Positions 12,701-25,392 of a DNA stretch of 64,000 bases are shown here, one piece after another. The stretch comes from Boswellia sacra (taxonomy: Eukaryota > Streptophyta > Magnoliopsida > Sapindales > Burseraceae), in NCBI GenBank assembly GCA_013180625.2, contig SNVD02014772.1, positions 806,001 through 870,000 on the forward strand, in the 5' to 3' direction. The first letter of the stretch is position 1. Every line of letters starts with the position of its first letter. Under the pieces are notes generated by a model. That model made no database searches. It was given only the letters and a program-made list of their open reading frames with translations, and was not told where the DNA came from. The translations under genes were made by a program, and so were the position numbers.

Positions 12701-14442
12701 TGTAGCGGCCCTCCTTTGTATCAGCAAAGCTGTTTTCAACAATACATCAACAAACATACTATTCTCAGTAACTCAAAATACAAAATTCTAACATTAAGCA
12801 AATGACAAGTAACGTGTTTGGATGGAGATAACATTAACATCATCTTAAGACAAAGAATGGCATGCATAAAGCACAACAAACAGCCATTCATAAGGTGATG
12901 ATGGACACCAGTATTATAGAGGTGACTTTAGATTATGATAACAAGAAATAACAGTTTCAGAAACTTAGAATATTGGTAAAGCAACTAGTGCTGATTTTAC
13001 ATTCCAATAATAATTCTTTCCAATGTTAGATCTAAATTATACAAAGAGCATGATCCCTGCTAAAAAACCTTTAAGCTAGGGCAAAATTGTAAATCTAGAA
13101 TCATAGGAAACTTTGGAGTTCAATGTTTTAGCCTATGGATTACGAATAATTAATGTCTGAACATACCAGAACCAATCAATGGTTCAAGAGATGCCAATTA
13201 ATTAGAAATGGACTAATACATGCTTATGGTGCTCACATATGGAGCATATAGTAAAAATACACTTTTTTTTTTCCTTTTTCAGGGAAAATACTGCTTGGCA
13301 GTAACAATACACTATTTAGGGACTAAAATCGACTATGGATGATAGCTTCAACTTTCAAGGCCTCCATTTCAAGGACTCCCAAACCGTATGTGCTACAATG
13401 TTTCATAGATGTTGTACCTTTATAGTGTATTGATACTCAGTCAATCAAAATTGGAAGAGCATATATGCAAGCCACTGAGTACTGAATTGCATCAAATGAA
13501 GATGCTAAGAACCAAAATTCATCTCTCTCTCCCACCAGAATCCAACGAAATCAGGTAAAGTTTTGAACTATACATTACATCCTGCATTGCATGCTAATTT
13601 GTTCGTGTTTCTGCTTTTTATATACTTTTCCTGCCTCTTAAGTTTTAAATTATAGAGCAGCTGCCATAATCTCTTGATTCTATTAAAATTAGAGAAGATG
13701 CTAACCTATTAAACTGGATATCCATCACATGCAAAAACTTGTGCAGACAGTGCACGATCAATGTAGAATCTAAAGTACCTTTCTTAATAACACTCTCTGC
13801 TTTATTGAACATGTAGAGAGCAGCGGAAGATGGTGAACTTTATTATTTGAAAGATGTTTCCAAAGGAGTTTCTGACAAAAATGGTCATTGATAGTGTATA
13901 TGTTTTTACAAGAAATCGAAATTGCTAGAGGTTTCTATCTAAATATAAGCTCAACAAAATATATCTTTTTGAAAATAACTGCGGTGATAAGTGTTTAAAG
14001 GCATTAAAGAAGTGTATATATTCACAAAAGATATGGCCTGGACAACTAACCTGTCAACGAAACTAGTTGATGTCGACATAATATAGTTGTATGTATAGGG
14101 GAAGTCATAGAGAGGTATGCAGCTGAGAAGAAAACAAGTAACTGCTATATTGTTAGATAAAAAATAAAAAATTCTTTAAAAAAAAAAAAGAGTAAAATGT
14201 TAACCGCATATTTATTAGTAATTGGAAATTCAAAGACGACCCTAACCCCATAAGCCAACAATAATAATAATAATACTCAAGAAGCAATTGTTGCGACCAT
14301 TCTCACCTGTCTGATAGGAAAACAAAGCGCTCATTAAGAGGATCCTCAAGTGCGTGTCTAAGCAATACACGCTCTGCCTCAATCATGCTAGCTTCTCCCC
14401 AGTCTACCTGAAATACAACATATGAAACAACAAATATTATCA

Positions 14443-14482
<40 letters not shown>

Positions 14483-15090
14483 CATTAATTGTAGAAATGC
14501 TCTAAACAACTTTCGAAAGCGATGTCTTTTAAGCAACTTGTGACTTCAATCTGAGAGTCTATCGTAGGAACACTATACGAACCTGTATACTATCATTAAC
14601 TTGACGATGTAGAAAATGGACTGATCTTGTAGTTGCCTTGTTGAACAGAAATCCAGGCCTCGAGTGTACAAAAATTGAGAATTTACTCTCCTCTCCCTGT
14701 ACGTAAAACAACATCAACTCCAACTACTTAAACATTACAAAGAAGATAAATTTTCATTCAACTCCCTAGCCTACCCTACCCTACTCTTCAATATTTCTAA
14801 TTAAGCGAAATCAATCATAATTAAAGTTTGATTTAAATTAACTAATGGTAGACTCGTACCTCGAAAAATTTATCCCAGACCATTTCGAGCGGCAGCCGAT
14901 TTCTTGAGATAAATAAGAAAGCGATTTTCGGCTCTTGAGCGAAACGAGGTCGTAGAGACATAATTCGACTGTACTGAGTCTGCAACAACACCAAGCTGCC
15001 GAAACAGAAGGCAACCAAAATCGCGGCGAAAGCCTTCCGCTTCCATTTGTAGGTGAACTTCTGCTGCGGATAAGTGAGCTTTCGCTTCAT
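9775..15090 (-). CDS. GT14 / DUF266 core-2/I-branching N-acetylglucosaminyltransferase-like protein
   Basis: Eleven exons join to a 368-aa protein: 15090-14860, 14696-14583, 14407-14307, 14122-14051, 12729-12648, 12552-12472, 12099-12061, 11944-11879, 11567-11421, 10127-9999 and 9819-9775. The frame holds across every junction. The protein is a type II Golgi membrane enzyme: basic N-terminus, one hydrophobic anchor (about residues 22-40), then family blocks PKIAFLF, FSIFVHSRPGF, DWGEASMIEAERVLL, FVFLSDSCIPLYDF, WAVLTRKHAEVVV, HNCIPDEHYVQTL and LTYSAWD. Plant members are thought to act on glycoproteins or wall polymers; the acceptor is unknown. The intron after exon 6 has a GC donor (12471-12470) and carries a 100-bp tandem duplication. 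I chose the ATG at 15090; a frame continues upstream but without an ATG. Confidence 0.88.
12226..12425. repeat. 100-bp tandem duplication inside an intron
   Basis: GTGTCTTCTTGGTGGACAGA starts at 12226 and again at 12326, and the following ~80 bases match with few changes. It lies within the GC-AG intron of the GT14 gene, between exons 6 and 7. Confidence 0.85.
14445..14480. repeat. (AT)n microsatellite
   Basis: An unbroken run of TA dinucleotides in the intron between exons 2 and 3 of the GT14 gene. Confidence 0.85.
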
Positions 15091-16800
15091 GTATCCAGAC
15101 ACCGTTTCAGTCCAGCTCCTCCACCATCTCCGATAACCTATCAGTCGATCCTAGTGGAAAGATCCAACGAGATCCATTAACTGTGAGTTACAGCAGCTGA
15201 TTCCAAGAAGCGTTGAATAGAGTGAGGTGAGCGTGTGCGAGTGAATTGAATAGTGTTGAAATGAAATGAGATGAGGAAGGAAGAAAGTGGAGAGCGAGGG
15301 AGAAAAAGCGACTTGACTTCGCTTCACAAGCGAGCTTCTTACATGTCAGTTATGGTGTCGTAATAACTAATAAAGGTGCAAGTATTTTCCTGTTAGTTGC
15401 GTGAAATGTAGGGAATCGGATCCCTCTTTACTTCGTAATTATCAATTGCTAAAAAGTGTTAAAGATTTTTTATTTTCAAAAATATTATTATATTGAATTA
15501 TGTGATTAATTGTTTTTATTTGCTTATTAGGACATTTAATTTAAATTTTATTTATTAAAAAATTCATATTTTATAATACCACATAATTATGTATCATCTA
15601 GTTTGTATATATAATCCTTTTCTTAATCACTTGATAATATTAGGGATCGACTATAACTAGTAAAATTTATACCAAATTATGTTGTTCTGCTCGATCTTTT
15701 GAATGACACAATTTGATATTAGACAGCTTTATAAGATTGTCTGCTAATTTAGCTTTATCAATCGGTTTTAATAAGCTAAATAAATTACAACAAAAGAAGC
15801 TAAAAATGGAATTGGAGAAAATAGCCAAGTTGAGTTAGGTTTTTTTCTTTTTTAAGTAATCCTTTTTATTTAAATTTGATTGTTCAACCCAGTTCAACAA
15901 AACGTTTAAAAAAAAAAAACAAGTTTACAAATAAGTTGTTAAAGTATACAATTTGACCGAGTTGAAGATGAATGTTTATCAACTTGTTATGACCATAAGA
16001 GAATAAGAAAATAAACGACTAAATGATTTGGTTTCATCAATTCATCATGTCTAACTAGTAAGAGACCCATCCCTTTATAAATTGATTAGATAATAAAAAA
16101 AGTATAATTTGAGTAAATATCAAAATTACATTCTTTTTAAACTTTGACTATTATGTAAATCTCCCTAAAAGTTTATATGATTCGAGTTTAAACTAATGTA
16201 ATAAAAAATTAAAGATAACGAAATAGCATTCTTAATATAGAAATTATATTGCTCAAATTCAATTAGTTAAGATCTGATCATAGCTGGATTTGAAGGTTGA
16301 ATTCTTATAATTAAAACTATGCTTAATTAAATTAAAGGATAGTGCTGTCGATAAGAAATAATGCATATAAAATAAGTAAAAGTAAGTCTTAACTAACAAG
16401 AAAATAAAACATAAACAACTGGCTAAGAGCTGAAGTGTGATTAGGAGGAGTGGAGCATAGCAACTACCGGGTTAGTTGTTATAATAAACTTTGAAAAGGA
16501 TTCGTTTGCTGAGAGCAACTACTAATAAGTTGGGTATTAACTAAGCTAAGCATCTCGTGCTCTACAATCATTTCTATTTAGTTGAAATTAATAATAGCTA
16601 CTACATTATTATTTCTGTAGTTAAATTTATTTTTTAAATAAATTGATTTGGAAACATCTTAGTCATGAAGATTTAATCTAATCATAAGGTTTCAACAACC
16701 AGACTCCAACTAAATAATTAAAAATGCAATTGAAAATTAAAAAAAAAATTAAGCTTCATATGAACTTAAAAAAAAAAAAAATGCAACAGAATTCAATAAT
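15091..16800. other. Divergent spacer between the GT14 gene and SirB
   Basis: About 1.8 kb of AT-rich sequence. Roughly the first 250 bp are more GC-balanced and probably hold the GT14 5' UTR and promoter. I see no gene. Confidence 0.5.
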
Positions 16801-16822
16801 GAGTTGAGAGACCGGTGTAAAT

Positions 16823-16848
16823 TGGGCCTGGTTACATCTTTCGGCCCA
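16823..16848. promoter_or_regulatory. Pair of TGGGCC site II elements upstream of SirB
   Basis: TGGGCC at 16823-16828 and its inverted form GGCCCA at 16843-16848 lie about 115-140 bp before the chosen ATG. Paired site II motifs are common in TATA-less promoters of plant housekeeping and organelle-protein genes and are bound by TCP factors. Confidence 0.45.
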
Positions 16849-16960
16849 GAAAGGTCCAACTACCCGACCAAAAGATACGTCGTCGTTGCAGGTGTCATGT
16901 TCATATACAACGCAGCCTTCGCCAACCGACCGAGCTGCAACTCTGCAGAGTGCCTCAAAG

Positions 16961-19539
16961 ATGTCGACAGAATCCTTGTCTCCGACTCCTCAGTTTACAT
17001 TCAAAAGGTTAAAACCCCAAAAAAAGAATATTATCAACTATTCTCTTCTTTATGTGTCATGCTTTTTTTTTTTTTAATTGTTTATAAAAAATAAAAATAA
17101 GAATTATTATTTTTAATCGTTCCTTGCTTTGTTATTGTTGATGCTCTTATAGAGGTTCAGTGAATCAATTGGGAAATGGCGCGAAGAACCCCAAATGGGC
17201 AGGCCCCAAAATTTTAAATTTTCAGAGAGGTCCTTCAAGAAGTAAATATTTACCAACAAGGTCATGTTTGAGAACTGGGGTTGGTGATATAGATGGTGTG
17301 ATCATCGTTGACCACGGGTCGCGTCGTAGAGAATCAAATCTCATGCTAAGTAAGTTGTAAACTCTCTTCGCTCGCTCCAATCTCTGGCCTTTAGCTGTGG
17401 CATTGATAATTTTAGTTTTAAGGTTCTTTTGTCTTCAATTTGATATAGTCATTGTATGAATGCTGGAGTTGCTTACTATAAGGAGCTAATGGCTTCACTT
17501 TGAATGTATTTCAGATGACTTTGTGGCCATGTTTAGAGACAAAACTGGCTACCCAATTGTAGAGCCTGCTCATATGGTATTCTGTTTACTCTTTCTTCTT
17601 TGTGTTTTGTTTTGTTTCTTTTGTTTTTGTTTTTGGTTTTGTTTTTTAATTTTGGGTTGTTGAGAAATATGAAGAAATCTAAATATTCATCATAGTGGTT
17701 TTCATTATTTTTGAAAGATTTAAACGTTTTGGTGCTGAAGGTGAGTAGTTGGATGAGGGTTGAATGGTTTTCTTCATCTTTAAATTTTGCCATTTTTAGT
17801 TGGTTAATTTATGAAGATGTTTGAATGCTAGTTCCTATTCATCCATAAGGCGTCATATTGGTTTAGCTTATAAGTACATTGTTTATATTGGTTGTACCAT
17901 GATGCTTTCTTATCTTTTTTGCTTCATCTTTTGGTTAATATAAGAAGTCAACCAAATTACTGTTTCTCATATTTTGTTTTGATATAACTAGGAGTTATCA
18001 GAACCATCAATAAGGGATGCATTTAACTTGTGTGTTCAACAAGGAGCAAATCGTGTGATTGTGAGCCCATTTTTTCTTTTCCCTGGGCGACACTGGAACC
18101 AGGTATCTCTTTATAATTCTCTTGGATAACCAGACATTAAATTTAATTTACACAATTGATGATTGTACCATTCTTAAGACAGCATCTATAGAAATATCAG
18201 AGATGCTTGTTAAAATGCATTATACCTGTTATTCTTCAGGACATACCTTCCTTAACAGCTGAAGCTGCGAAGGAGCATCCTGGTGTTCCATACATTGTAA
18301 CTGCACCTCTTGGCTTGCATGATCTACTAGTGGTATGTAATTTTGTCTTTTGTTTTGTTTTTGCTTGCTAATGTAAACTGTGTAGGCCACATCTTCGAAA
18401 CTTGTGTATTCAAATTCAATGCATAATGTGTCAGTTTTGACATGTCAAAAGATTGTAAGTTGCTAAGTCATTCACAAATACGGGAAATATCATGTTTTTG
18501 ATTATTGCCAATCAATCTAAACTAGTAAGGTTTTCATTTAAACCAAAATTGGCCGAAAGACAATAGCATATTCTGTTTCTTTTTTTCTGAGAAATGATAA
18601 TATAATTTATGATATGGGACTGAAGTTTGGCTCTTTGGCTTAAAACACCATGCCATAGGGATGAATGCAGCTCCCTATATCAACCCTTTTCACCAAATTC
18701 GCTATGATTTTGTGTATGTAGCGGATTTATTTGGTATGATTGGGACATGTTCAAGCTCTTGTCAATCAAGATTGTGTAACGAGTAGTAATTCAGGCAGCC
18801 TCTTTGTAATTTTCATATCAAATGAGGTGTTAAACTGCTCGTAAATCAATAGGCTTTTGCTCTTCAGACTAGCTGAGACTGACATTTTTTCTCGAAGCTG
18901 GTCTAGTAGGCATAAGCACATTACCAAATAACAAATAAATAAACACCAGTTTAGTAGCTCATGCATTCTACCTTCCTGCTATTACACAAGCTACTTTTTA
19001 CCTTGATTACTGCTCTTAATCATTTGTAAACATAATTCTCCCTTTGATTTCCTTTCACCACTACTTTCATACAATGAGATTAGGTTGTATTTTGGGTTCT
19101 TTTACTCAGACTGCAGCCTTGTCAGTAAGGAAGCACTGTTGCGCAATAACTCATAGTTAAACTTGAGTAATATGCGCACAGACTTTTCATTCTTGGTTTT
19201 ACACTGCAGGATGTTGTTAATGACAGAATAGAACATTGCTTAAGCCATGTAGCAGGAGAAGCAGATGCTTGTGCAGTTTGTGCTGGAACAAACAAATGCA
19301 GGTTCAATTGGTATGTCAAAGTGGAACATGTGGTTTGTAGTCACTTCGTTGAAATTACCTTAGAAGTTGAACACGTAACAACTTGACATAGACTAAAGAA
19401 ATAGTCTTAACATTTTAACGTGGATGATCTTTTGGCATAGCTGTGTAACTGATGGCATTAGTAACTCATTACAATTACTTTTAGCAAGTTAAGATCAAGA
19501 CTTATTTGCAGGGCTGGCACAGACAAAAAGGCTGAATGA
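16961..19539 (+). CDS. SIRB: Sirohydrochlorin ferrochelatase, chloroplast
   Basis: Seven exons (16961-17007, 17153-17349, 17515-17576, 17992-18102, 18240-18332, 19210-19310, 19512-19539) give 212 aa with the frame kept throughout. SirB inserts iron into sirohydrochlorin, the last step of siroheme synthesis, feeding nitrite and sulfite reductases in plastids. After a transit-peptide-like N-terminus of about 60 residues comes a single CbiX domain with VDHGSRRRESN (His about 70) and the FFLFPGRHW block (His about 136), matching the metal-binding histidines. Four C-terminal cysteines (about 180, 191, 194 and 200, in CAVCAGTNKC) are candidates for the 2Fe-2S cluster reported in plant SirB. An upstream frame continues before 16961 without an ATG, so that start is preferred. 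Confidence 0.88.
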
Positions 19540-20731
19540 GAAATGTGGGATCCGGGTGAGGTGATACTGAAAGGTTCGAGTTGATCTCATCTGATGTTGA
19601 TCATCACTCGCTTCACCACTAACTGGTCTGCAAGTCTGTTGAAGGACCTGTTAAGACTGATGTCCGGTAGATCAAATCACAGAGAATTTGGCTTAATGGC
19701 AAATCATCGTTTTCATGTTTGCATATCGGTCTCATTCTTGGCTAACCAAGTCGGAACCCTGCTTGAAGCTTATAACTCGGTAGCCTTCATTGCCAAAGCA
19801 GTTCCCTCTGATAGGTTTGACAGGGTTGTTTGTTCATGGAGATGTGATGGGTTATCCTTGTATTATTGTAGTTTTAAGTATTCACGTTTGCTAATTCTAT
19901 ATTCAACCCAATGTAATCTGTTTTTCTGAATTGTACGTTGCAATGCAGTGTTCAGATTAAAAAAAAATGTCTGATCAAATTAAACATAAATATGTATTTA
20001 TCTTGCTTTTCTGTAACTACCCCTTGGTTCAACTAAATTCTAACTTTCATGACTGACCTTATGTGGGTGGACGAGTTCTGAGTTTTATAGAGAAGGTAAC
20101 AAGGGTATACTTTTTGATTTATGATGTTTAGTGCATCTGTTTTAACTCTTTCACGAGAAGCGTTGAATGCCCCCGCCTGAGTTCTAAAAAGTCGCGTTAC
20201 TGGGGCACTAGGCCCAGCTAAATTTGTTCCGCCAAGCTATATAAATGTCCTGAGTGACTGTTGAGTCTGTGAAAGTATCAACCGAGTCCCTAACATAAGA
20301 ATTGTGAAGTTCTATCTGAACTTGGGCGGTAGCAGATCTTTTAATTTTAGACGTTAATGCTGCCCTCTGAATCTTGCAAACCGGGATGTCTCAAACTTGT
20401 TTATGGATCTAATGAGACATGATTTTTGATTCTATTGTAATTGATAAAATTTGGACAACTTGCATTCATAGATATTTGTTTGATGTTCAATTTTGCATCT
20501 ACGAACTTCCATATGTTCAATGGAGTAAATACAAACTTCCACTTTTCAAATGCTACTTATATTGCATACATCCGGAAGTAAAGTATCGTAAGCTAGCATG
20601 TACCTGATCCCTTCTTTGTCCCTTTCTGAAGCTGATATCTTCTCGCTTCGTGGGGGAGTTTATTCTTTATTTTGCATGTAAGGACATTTCATCACCATTT
20701 CTTTCATTGTTTGCACATTTTACTTCTGCGT
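19540..20731. other. Convergent 3' spacer between SirB and the J-protein gene
   Basis: Probable 3' UTRs of both genes followed by ordinary sequence. The 111-codon frame at 19594-19929 overlaps the likely SirB 3' UTR and shows no family motif. Confidence 0.45.
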
Positions 20732-22612
20732 CTACATGTCCCAGTGGAACACTTGTTTGATGAGATTCCAAAAGATGGAGAATCTCTCTATCTTAATTTT
20801 CTTAGTAGCATTAACTCGAACCTCAGCCTGAGCAGGCGTTTCCTCTTCAACAGTTGATTTAGCTGCAGTTACAACCACACTTGTGCTAGGTAAAGTAAAA
20901 ACCAATATAAGAAAGTATTTTCATCCCAAAGCAGTAATCATAGCTGGAAAATAGGTCAAAGATATTACTATTTCTTTGTTTGTATTCAGCTTCAGCCTCC
21001 TGTTTTAGCTGCTTGCCAAATGCCTTTGCAGCCATGAAAACATTTGTTGGCCTTTCCCAACCACCTCCAAATACACCATATCCTTTCTTTGGCTGAGGTT
21101 GAATGAGGAACTCAAGCACTGCCAACTCTTCCTTGTCCACCCAGTAGATGCAGTTCACGGGGCATGACTCAACTGACACCTGAAGTTTAAGAGCCATACT
21201 CCAGGTAATTCATACAAAGAGATGATAAAATACTAGTAGTAGAAAATGCATATACTCATTTCTTCATATACAGAAGTTTCTTACATATTTCTAATTAACA
21301 GTTGTTATACCTCAAGTTTTTCATCAGGGTCTGCATATTGAACTTTGACTCGTGCACATCCCACAGCTTCATCCATGACAAATGTATTACTGGCATGGTG
21401 TACACATTCTCTGCACCCTGCCAACAGTTCAATTACAGATGCCGTGCTACATCATACCATTGTTGAAGTGAAAGACAGATAATTCCATAATCTAATAATT
21501 TTGATTGATGAATAAACTGAATGTTAATGAAATGTGATACAAATCGGTGAGAGAATGACCTATGCATGCATTTTCATCAACAAATAGAGCTTGCTGCCTC
21601 AATGGTCCTTTCCAGGAGCTGAAACCTAAGCCAAAGGCGTTTCTGCCAAACTGCACTCTCATTTGACCTATTGAAACATTATAATCTTTCCTGTGATCGT
21701 CCCTGATTAGAACTTTGTAAGCCTTATTTAGCATTAGAGAATATTCATGACCCTACACAAGAGAAGAGGACCCTTTCAACTTTGATTCAAAGTTCACAGC
21801 GTCAAATCTTACATCGGATGAAACTGAATAGCAAGATAGATAGAACCAAAGCAAGATGAAAAAGAGAAATTAATTAGCAATTTAAGAAAGCAGAGAGAAT
21901 TCCCAGCTTGTGGCGTTTCACATAACAATTATGGCAAAAATTTACTTTGCTTTTTTCTTTTTCATTTTACTTAAAAGATGAACATTTCCAGCTTTTACTT
22001 TCAAACTTGTCAAGCCTAATCATATAAAAGCATTTAACATCTTAACCAGTATTTGCTCACTCTCTGTATCTTTCTATCCATGCAGGCTATTCAACACTCA
22101 GCTTAGCGAATAAAAGTGAGCAAATGAAATGAATGACCTGCTCGCCTGCAATATCAGGGTGGTACTTCTTCTGCAACTTCCTATAAGCCTCTTTGATCTC
22201 TTGCATATTTGCATCAACAGCAACTCCAAGCAACTCATAGTAATTCTTCTCTTCTCTACCTCTTTCTTCTCCCCTCCCATTATAACATCTTATCACGTTC
22301 CATTTCTCCCTCCATCTTCAAAACAATGATCAATCTATCAGAGTTTAATAACACCATCCATCCTGTACTGAATCCAAATTCTAATTTATCCTACTTTTTT
22401 TTTTAAAACAAAGTATAAAATTTTCAAGTTCAGGGAATCAAGCACGAACTACTACAGACAACTAAACAATTTCTATAAACACCATCCATAAAAATTTCAA
22501 TCTCTGCTTGATATTACCTTAACCTGGGCTTCTTCGGATTACAGTAGCCATAAACTTGGGCAGTAGCTCTGGAAGTTGAAACATGATAACATGGGATCAT
22601 AGAAACTGACAT
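20732..22612 (-). CDS. DJC76: Chloroplast J-protein with ferredoxin-like domain (DnaJ C76 type)
   Basis: Six exons (22612-22518, 22315-22138, 21752-21560, 21417-21311, 21179-20969, 20862-20732) yield 304 aa. Order: a transit-peptide-like start [17 protein letters not shown]; a J domain (about residues 56-110) with the HPD tripeptide at 84-86 (KKYHPDIAG); then SSWKGPLR and [15 protein letters not shown], followed by SCPVNC, the cysteine pattern of a 4Fe-4S or 3Fe-4S ferredoxin (about residues 154-201). The J domain would stimulate a stromal Hsp70 while the iron-sulfur part may sense or pass electrons; the exact role is not established. The acceptor of exon 2 is uncertain: 22315 was chosen, but a second in-phase AG downstream would drop 9 residues. 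The last exon (20862) also rests on one acceptor choice. Confidence 0.82.
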
Positions 22613-22968
22613 ATCTGATATCTCTAATCTCTTCTTTTTTTTTTTTTTTTCTCTTGTAAATTTATTCACAAATTTTTATCCTTTTGGGTGCTCCGTCAAG
22701 CTGGGATTTTCAGTAGATATTTTGTAGGGTGTTGAGAGAATTTTGACATGGTAGGAAGGGTTTAAAGGAGAAGTGTGGCTTTTCCAGATTTTTAGCCAAA
22801 AAAAATCTAATTGCTAAACTGAACAGACAAAAATGCCCCTATACACATTAACGACGTCGTTTACTCACTTAAGTTAAGGCACTGTAGCGTTCTCTGTACG
22901 TTGGTTTCCCCTTCGACTTCCAGTCAGCATTTAAAGGTTTAACAGAGACGACAATCGCGCACACGAAA
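22613..22968. promoter_or_regulatory. Short bidirectional promoter with ACGT palindrome
   Basis: Only 356 bp separate two divergent start codons. The stretch holds the perfect 12-bp palindrome AACGACGTCGTT at 22850-22861, whose GACGTC core is a bZIP C-box. No convincing TATA box faces either gene. A poly-pyrimidine run (22630-22651) lies near the minus-strand start. Confidence 0.5.
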
Positions 22969-25392
22969 ATGGCGTACGCAGGGAAACTTTTAAACCCAAT
23001 TCGACGCTCACTTTCTCTTTTAAACAATCAAACTAAATCAATCACTCAATCCAGGCAACTGCGTAGGTTGAATTATTTATATTATTTATTTCTCTTTTTT
23101 GTTTGTTGGAGATTATATTTTATTTTATATTGCTTTTGATTACAGTTTATTGTGAATTTGAACCTTTAAAGTCATGGAGGAGAAATAGCCTGCAACCTTT
23201 TGTTCGCTATAATATTTCAAGATTCCAGCATAAATTGAATATACAAAGAAAATATATTCAGAATTTCAGCTTATCAGGCAAGTAACTTTACTTTATTTCA
23301 ATGCTTCAATTGGTTGCTTCCTGAATTCTTTTTGTATTCATGTTTCTGTTTTGACAGTTATATTAGTTAATTTTTGCTAGAAGTGAAGTAGTTCTGTTGA
23401 ATGCAGTTGAATTATTGTTATTAATATTAGTTTTTGCTCCTTGAATTAATCTTGCCTTTAATAAATATTCTTTTCAAATTCGATTAGTGATTTGATTTTG
23501 ATGTTGAGATGATAATTGATTGAAGAAGCAGATGGAAATCGTGATTTAAGTGTCTTCAAATATTTTTTAGTAGGAATTGGTTGATTATATTGATGTGTGG
23601 GATCATATGTCAATGCCATCATGTTATGCATCTCTTTCTGTTATGATGTTTTGTGATTCTTGTAGTCAAACAGTCATTCGTTATTGGGATTGAATCAGGA
23701 AGTAAACGTATTGGAAGCATTTTTGGTGTGTCAGTGGCTTTTGGATCATTCTGCTATCGGCCCCAAGTTACACATGCCATGGATGGTAAGCAGGTCAACG
23801 TGCTGTTCACTTTGAATTCCTAGTATTTGTTCAATTAAATGTCTGGGAATGACTGCTACTTTTTGAATTTCAATCATGTAGGTCAAGATGTGTTGTTGGA
23901 TGATTATTCAGCAGACTTGTCGGGCACACAAGAAGATCCATTTGCCTTCTGGACATTTGTGAAGAAATTCTGGCCGGCCTTTTTTCTTCTTACTATATTG
24001 GCAAATTGGGATCATCCTATCGCTCTAGGAATGAAACTCATTCTTCTACTCTTCGGTACAAAGCCCAGTCCATTGTCGGTTTACATTTATGTTCAACAGG
24101 TCAGAAGCAATCTATTCTAGTTTATTCCAAGTACAAATAATAAGCTCAAACAGTTTGTAACACATGGGTCCCTATGCTTATATCTGAGTCAGTAACTTGA
24201 AATGATTTTAGCAAGTAAAGAAGATATATAGTTATTTGTATCTAATGTATTTCTGCATAATCAATAAATTATCAACAAGACCTTGACTAAATTTTAATTT
24301 TGCAGTTCTGCCATCAATCCATGCAGCAAAAGCCTCACTTATACTTATTTAAGGTGCATCCCCTGCTTTTGTATCTTTATTTCTTTTACTACTGCTTCAA
24401 TACAAAACTTTGCGACTTATTGGAAATCTCAAGTTTCTTTTAGTCAGTATTGTGTCATCATTTTCTTAAAATTTTTATCAATAATGTCATGCATGTTTAT
24501 CCTCCAATAAATATGTTCTTTGAACATTCTGGTCAATTTGGGCACAATAATGAGATAGTTGTAGGGGTTACAAAGCATGCCAGTGATATTTACGAAGGTA
24601 TGTTAGTTCCAACATCCTATGTTGCAGTAATACGTTGCTACAGGATGTTGATTTGCCAATACAGTCTATATAGTGGAAGCCGTTGTAGACCATTGTATTA
24701 TGTGTTAAACCTACTTCCCTTTTCTGACATTATTCGGCAGCAATCTCTTATGGCCACTTATATACTCAATGCTGAGTTAAGAGTTTAATAAATTTATCCT
24801 GAATCAGATTTCATATACTTGACTACTGGATTAACTGTCTGAGTCAATTTGGTCAAGCCAGTACTAATAATACATACTTAATAGTTTGATCAAGCATTTG
24901 GTTTGCATGCTTTACTGCTTTGATGAGGCACGTTATGTATCTTCAATGTTCTCCTAGAATTATACAACTCAAACACAGAAGTCTGTACAATATGATGGAT
25001 TTACTTTTACCTATAATTTTCAGACTTTATATGCCAACAAAGTTGAAGTGCAAGATTATAAGCTCCTTTGCGTTGCTAGAGTTGAAGTTGGTAATCAGAG
25101 GTTAACTTTGGTAGGGATTCTTGGAGGCTGGTGGGGTTTGCCGTCACGACAGGGAGTTATCTCCACATTTAGAGAGCTATTTCGAGACAAGGTAATTTAA
25201 CTGCATCTAGAATTATGTGCTAACTTACATTATTCACGATTCAAGCTTTGAGATTGTCAATTGCAACCAATGAAAGCTACCTTTTTAACACTTTATCTAA
25301 CTTGTTTTTCTTTTTTGTCCCCTCAATATGCCTAGAAATCCTGCGACTTTGCTTATGAGTTCACTGAGTTCAGAAATGGATATTGTTGCTAG
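22969..25392 (+). CDS. Unrecognised plant protein, probable organelle membrane protein
   Basis: I do not recognise this family. Seven exons (22969-23062, 23146-23277, 23666-23785, 23882-24099, 24306-24353, 25024-25191, 25336-25392) keep one frame for 278 aa. The N-terminus MAYAGKLLNPIRRSLSLL is basic and serine-rich with no acids, like a mitochondrial presequence. A weakly hydrophobic stretch lies near residues 85-105, and residues about 145-172 (PAFFLLTILANW, then MKLILLLFG) form one or two membrane segments. A soluble tail with VARVEVGNQRLTLVGILGGW follows. The exon 2 donor is GC (23278-23279). Exon 1 uses a GT donor at 23063; the stronger-looking GT at 23067 breaks the frame, so this junction is the weakest. 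If the final intron is retained, translation stops three codons later. Confidence 0.65.
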
